From positions 1 through 6,619 of the forward strand of contig CALKYB010000033.1 in assembly GCA_938003565.1 (NCBI GenBank): 6,619 nucleotides of DNA, written 5' to 3'. The position numbers and the translations under genes were made by a program. Below the pieces are notes generated by a model that was not told the DNA's origin, did not search any database, and was given only the letters and a program-made list of their open reading frames with translations. Every line of letters begins with the position of its first letter. Position 1 is the stretch's first letter. This document shows, one piece after another, positions 5,770-6,619 of this stretch. This DNA comes from an uncultured bacterium (GTDB taxonomy: Bacteria; Bdellovibrionota_C; UBA2361; SZUA-149; CALKYB01).

Positions 5770-6619
5770 ATGAACTCGAATAAATCTACATCCTCCACTT
5801 CAGAAAGCTCGCTAAGCTTAAAAGAAAAGTGGTGTTACGGTTTGGGTGACGTCAGCCACGGGCTAGCCGCCTCAGCCACCGGGCTGTTTATCATGCTATA
5901 CTTAACTGATGTCGCTGGTTTAAACCCCTTTCATGCTGGGCTCGCGGTCATGATTGGGAGAATTTGGGATTCAGTAACAGATCCCGTGATGGGTTGGATA
6001 ACTGACAAAACAAAAAGTCGATGGGGTAGCCGCAGACCTTACCTTCTATTTGGAGCCGTGCCTTATGGTATTGCCTTTTTTTCACTTTGGGTGATCCCTG
6101 AATTTGGTGGAGACAAAATATTAATTTTTGCCTACATCACGATAGCTCTGCTAATTTTCAATACATTTCTCACGTTAGTATTTGTTCCCTACACCTCTCT
6201 AACTGCTTCACTAACTAGCGACTACGATGAGCGAACATCCTTAACTGGATACCGCATGACCTCGAGTCAAGTTGCATTTCTTATAGGTGCTGCTTTTCCA
6301 AGTATCCTAGACCGCTGGATCAGCTCAGATTCAGGAATGATGTGGATAGAGCCGTTAGGAAGGGCGAGTCTGTTTGGAAGTTGGGTAGGAACCCCAAGAG
6401 AAACCTATTTCATTATGGGTGCTGTTTTCGGCCTAATCATGATCGCCTCTATTTTAACCTGCTTTTGGGGAACTAAAGAGAAGCCGCAAGAGGTGCTTGA
6501 AAAAGATGAAGACGAGTCGACCCCTCTAGTCTATGCCGCCTCCATTCTAGAAGAACTTCAAGGCAACCGCCCTTTCCGCTCAGCTGTCGCAATTTTATTG
6601 GTGACAAACTGTGCAACAA
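5770..6619 (+). CDS. MFS sugar:cation symporter of the GPH (MelB-like) family, 3' end missing
   Basis: The frame runs from ATG at 5770 to the window edge with no stop, giving 283 visible residues; full-length family members have about 450-500. A TAA directly precedes the ATG in frame, which fixes the upstream limit. No clear Shine-Dalgarno is visible. The N-terminal 18 residues are Ser/Thr-rich. They are followed by YGLGDVSHG (23-31), then RIWDSVTDPVMGWITDKT (64-81) and SRWGSRRPYLL (83-93), the GPH-type motif A region. Asp67 and Asp71 correspond to MelB Asp55 and Asp59 of the Na+ site. VPYTSLTASLTSDYDERTSLTGYR (139-162) is the other strong family signature. At least six membrane segments are visible, with a long loop at about 180-213 and the charged central cytoplasmic loop at about 235-270. 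These inner-membrane proteins import sugars, glycosides or glucuronides with Na+ or H+. The substrate is unknown. Confidence 0.93.
   Translation, partial: MNSNKSTSSTSESSLSLKEKWCYGLGDVSHGLAASATGLFIMLYLTDVAGLNPFHAGLAVMIGRIWDSVTDPVMGWITDKTKSRWGSRRPYLLFGAVPYGIAFFSLWVIPEFGGDKILIFAYITIALLIFNTFLTLVFVPYTSLTASLTSDYDERTSLTGYRMTSSQVAFLIGAAFPSILDRWISSDSGMMWIEPLGRASLFGSWVGTPRETYFIMGAVFGLIMIASILTCFWGTKEKPQEVLEKDEDESTPLVYAASILEELQGNRPFRSAVAILLVTNCAT

Overview
The window looks like bacterial chromosome from a Gram-negative, moderately AT-rich organism. The clues are an exopolysaccharide-type sugar transferase, a secreted protein with a PEP-CTERM (exosortase) sorting tail, and a GPH-family sugar symporter. 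This mix is common in marine Verrucomicrobiota and some Proteobacteria. No rRNA or tRNA is present to settle it, so the phylum is only a guess. Shine-Dalgarno signals are weak for most genes.

Layout: (1) 2-631 (+), the 3' part of a membrane-associated sugar-1-phosphate transferase, cut by the window edge. (2) 632-1189, a long non-coding stretch with two stem-loops and one sigma70-like promoter candidate. (3) 1190-2203 (+), an orphan ParA/MinD-type ATPase with an unusual charged insertion and no ParB partner. (4) 2204-2681, non-coding, holding two long stem-loop repeats and a strong hairpin in the asnS leader. (5) 2682-4088 (+), a complete asparaginyl-tRNA synthetase. (6) 4089-4269, non-coding, with a third repeat copy and a clear bidirectional terminator. 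(7) 4270-5163 (-), a PEP-CTERM surface protein with a DUF4114-like region. (8) 5164-5769, a long divergent intergenic region. (9) 5770-6619 (+), the 5' part of a MelB/GPH-type MFS symporter, cut by the window edge and open to the last base.

The most interesting signal is not a gene. Three hairpin-forming intergenic repeats (called R1, R2 and R3 here) surround asnS. R2 (2442-2496, minus orientation) and R3 (4125-4179, plus orientation) are both 55 nt long and align without gaps. Their loop and inner stem are almost identical. Their outer stems differ in sequence, yet every change is compensated so that pairing survives (three double substitutions and one change giving a wobble pair). R1 (2288-2353) keeps a recognisable version of the loop on a different, longer stem. 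An octamer (TTCGGCGA) sits the same 8 nt from the core in R2 and R3. This points to a repeat family under selection for structure, or one that spreads as a hairpin. I do not recognise it as a named element.

Functionally, the sugar transferase and the PEP-CTERM protein could belong to one exosortase/exopolysaccharide surface system. They are separated by unrelated genes here and no exosortase gene is visible, so that link is inference. asnS is a housekeeping gene, and the symporter's substrate cannot be deduced.
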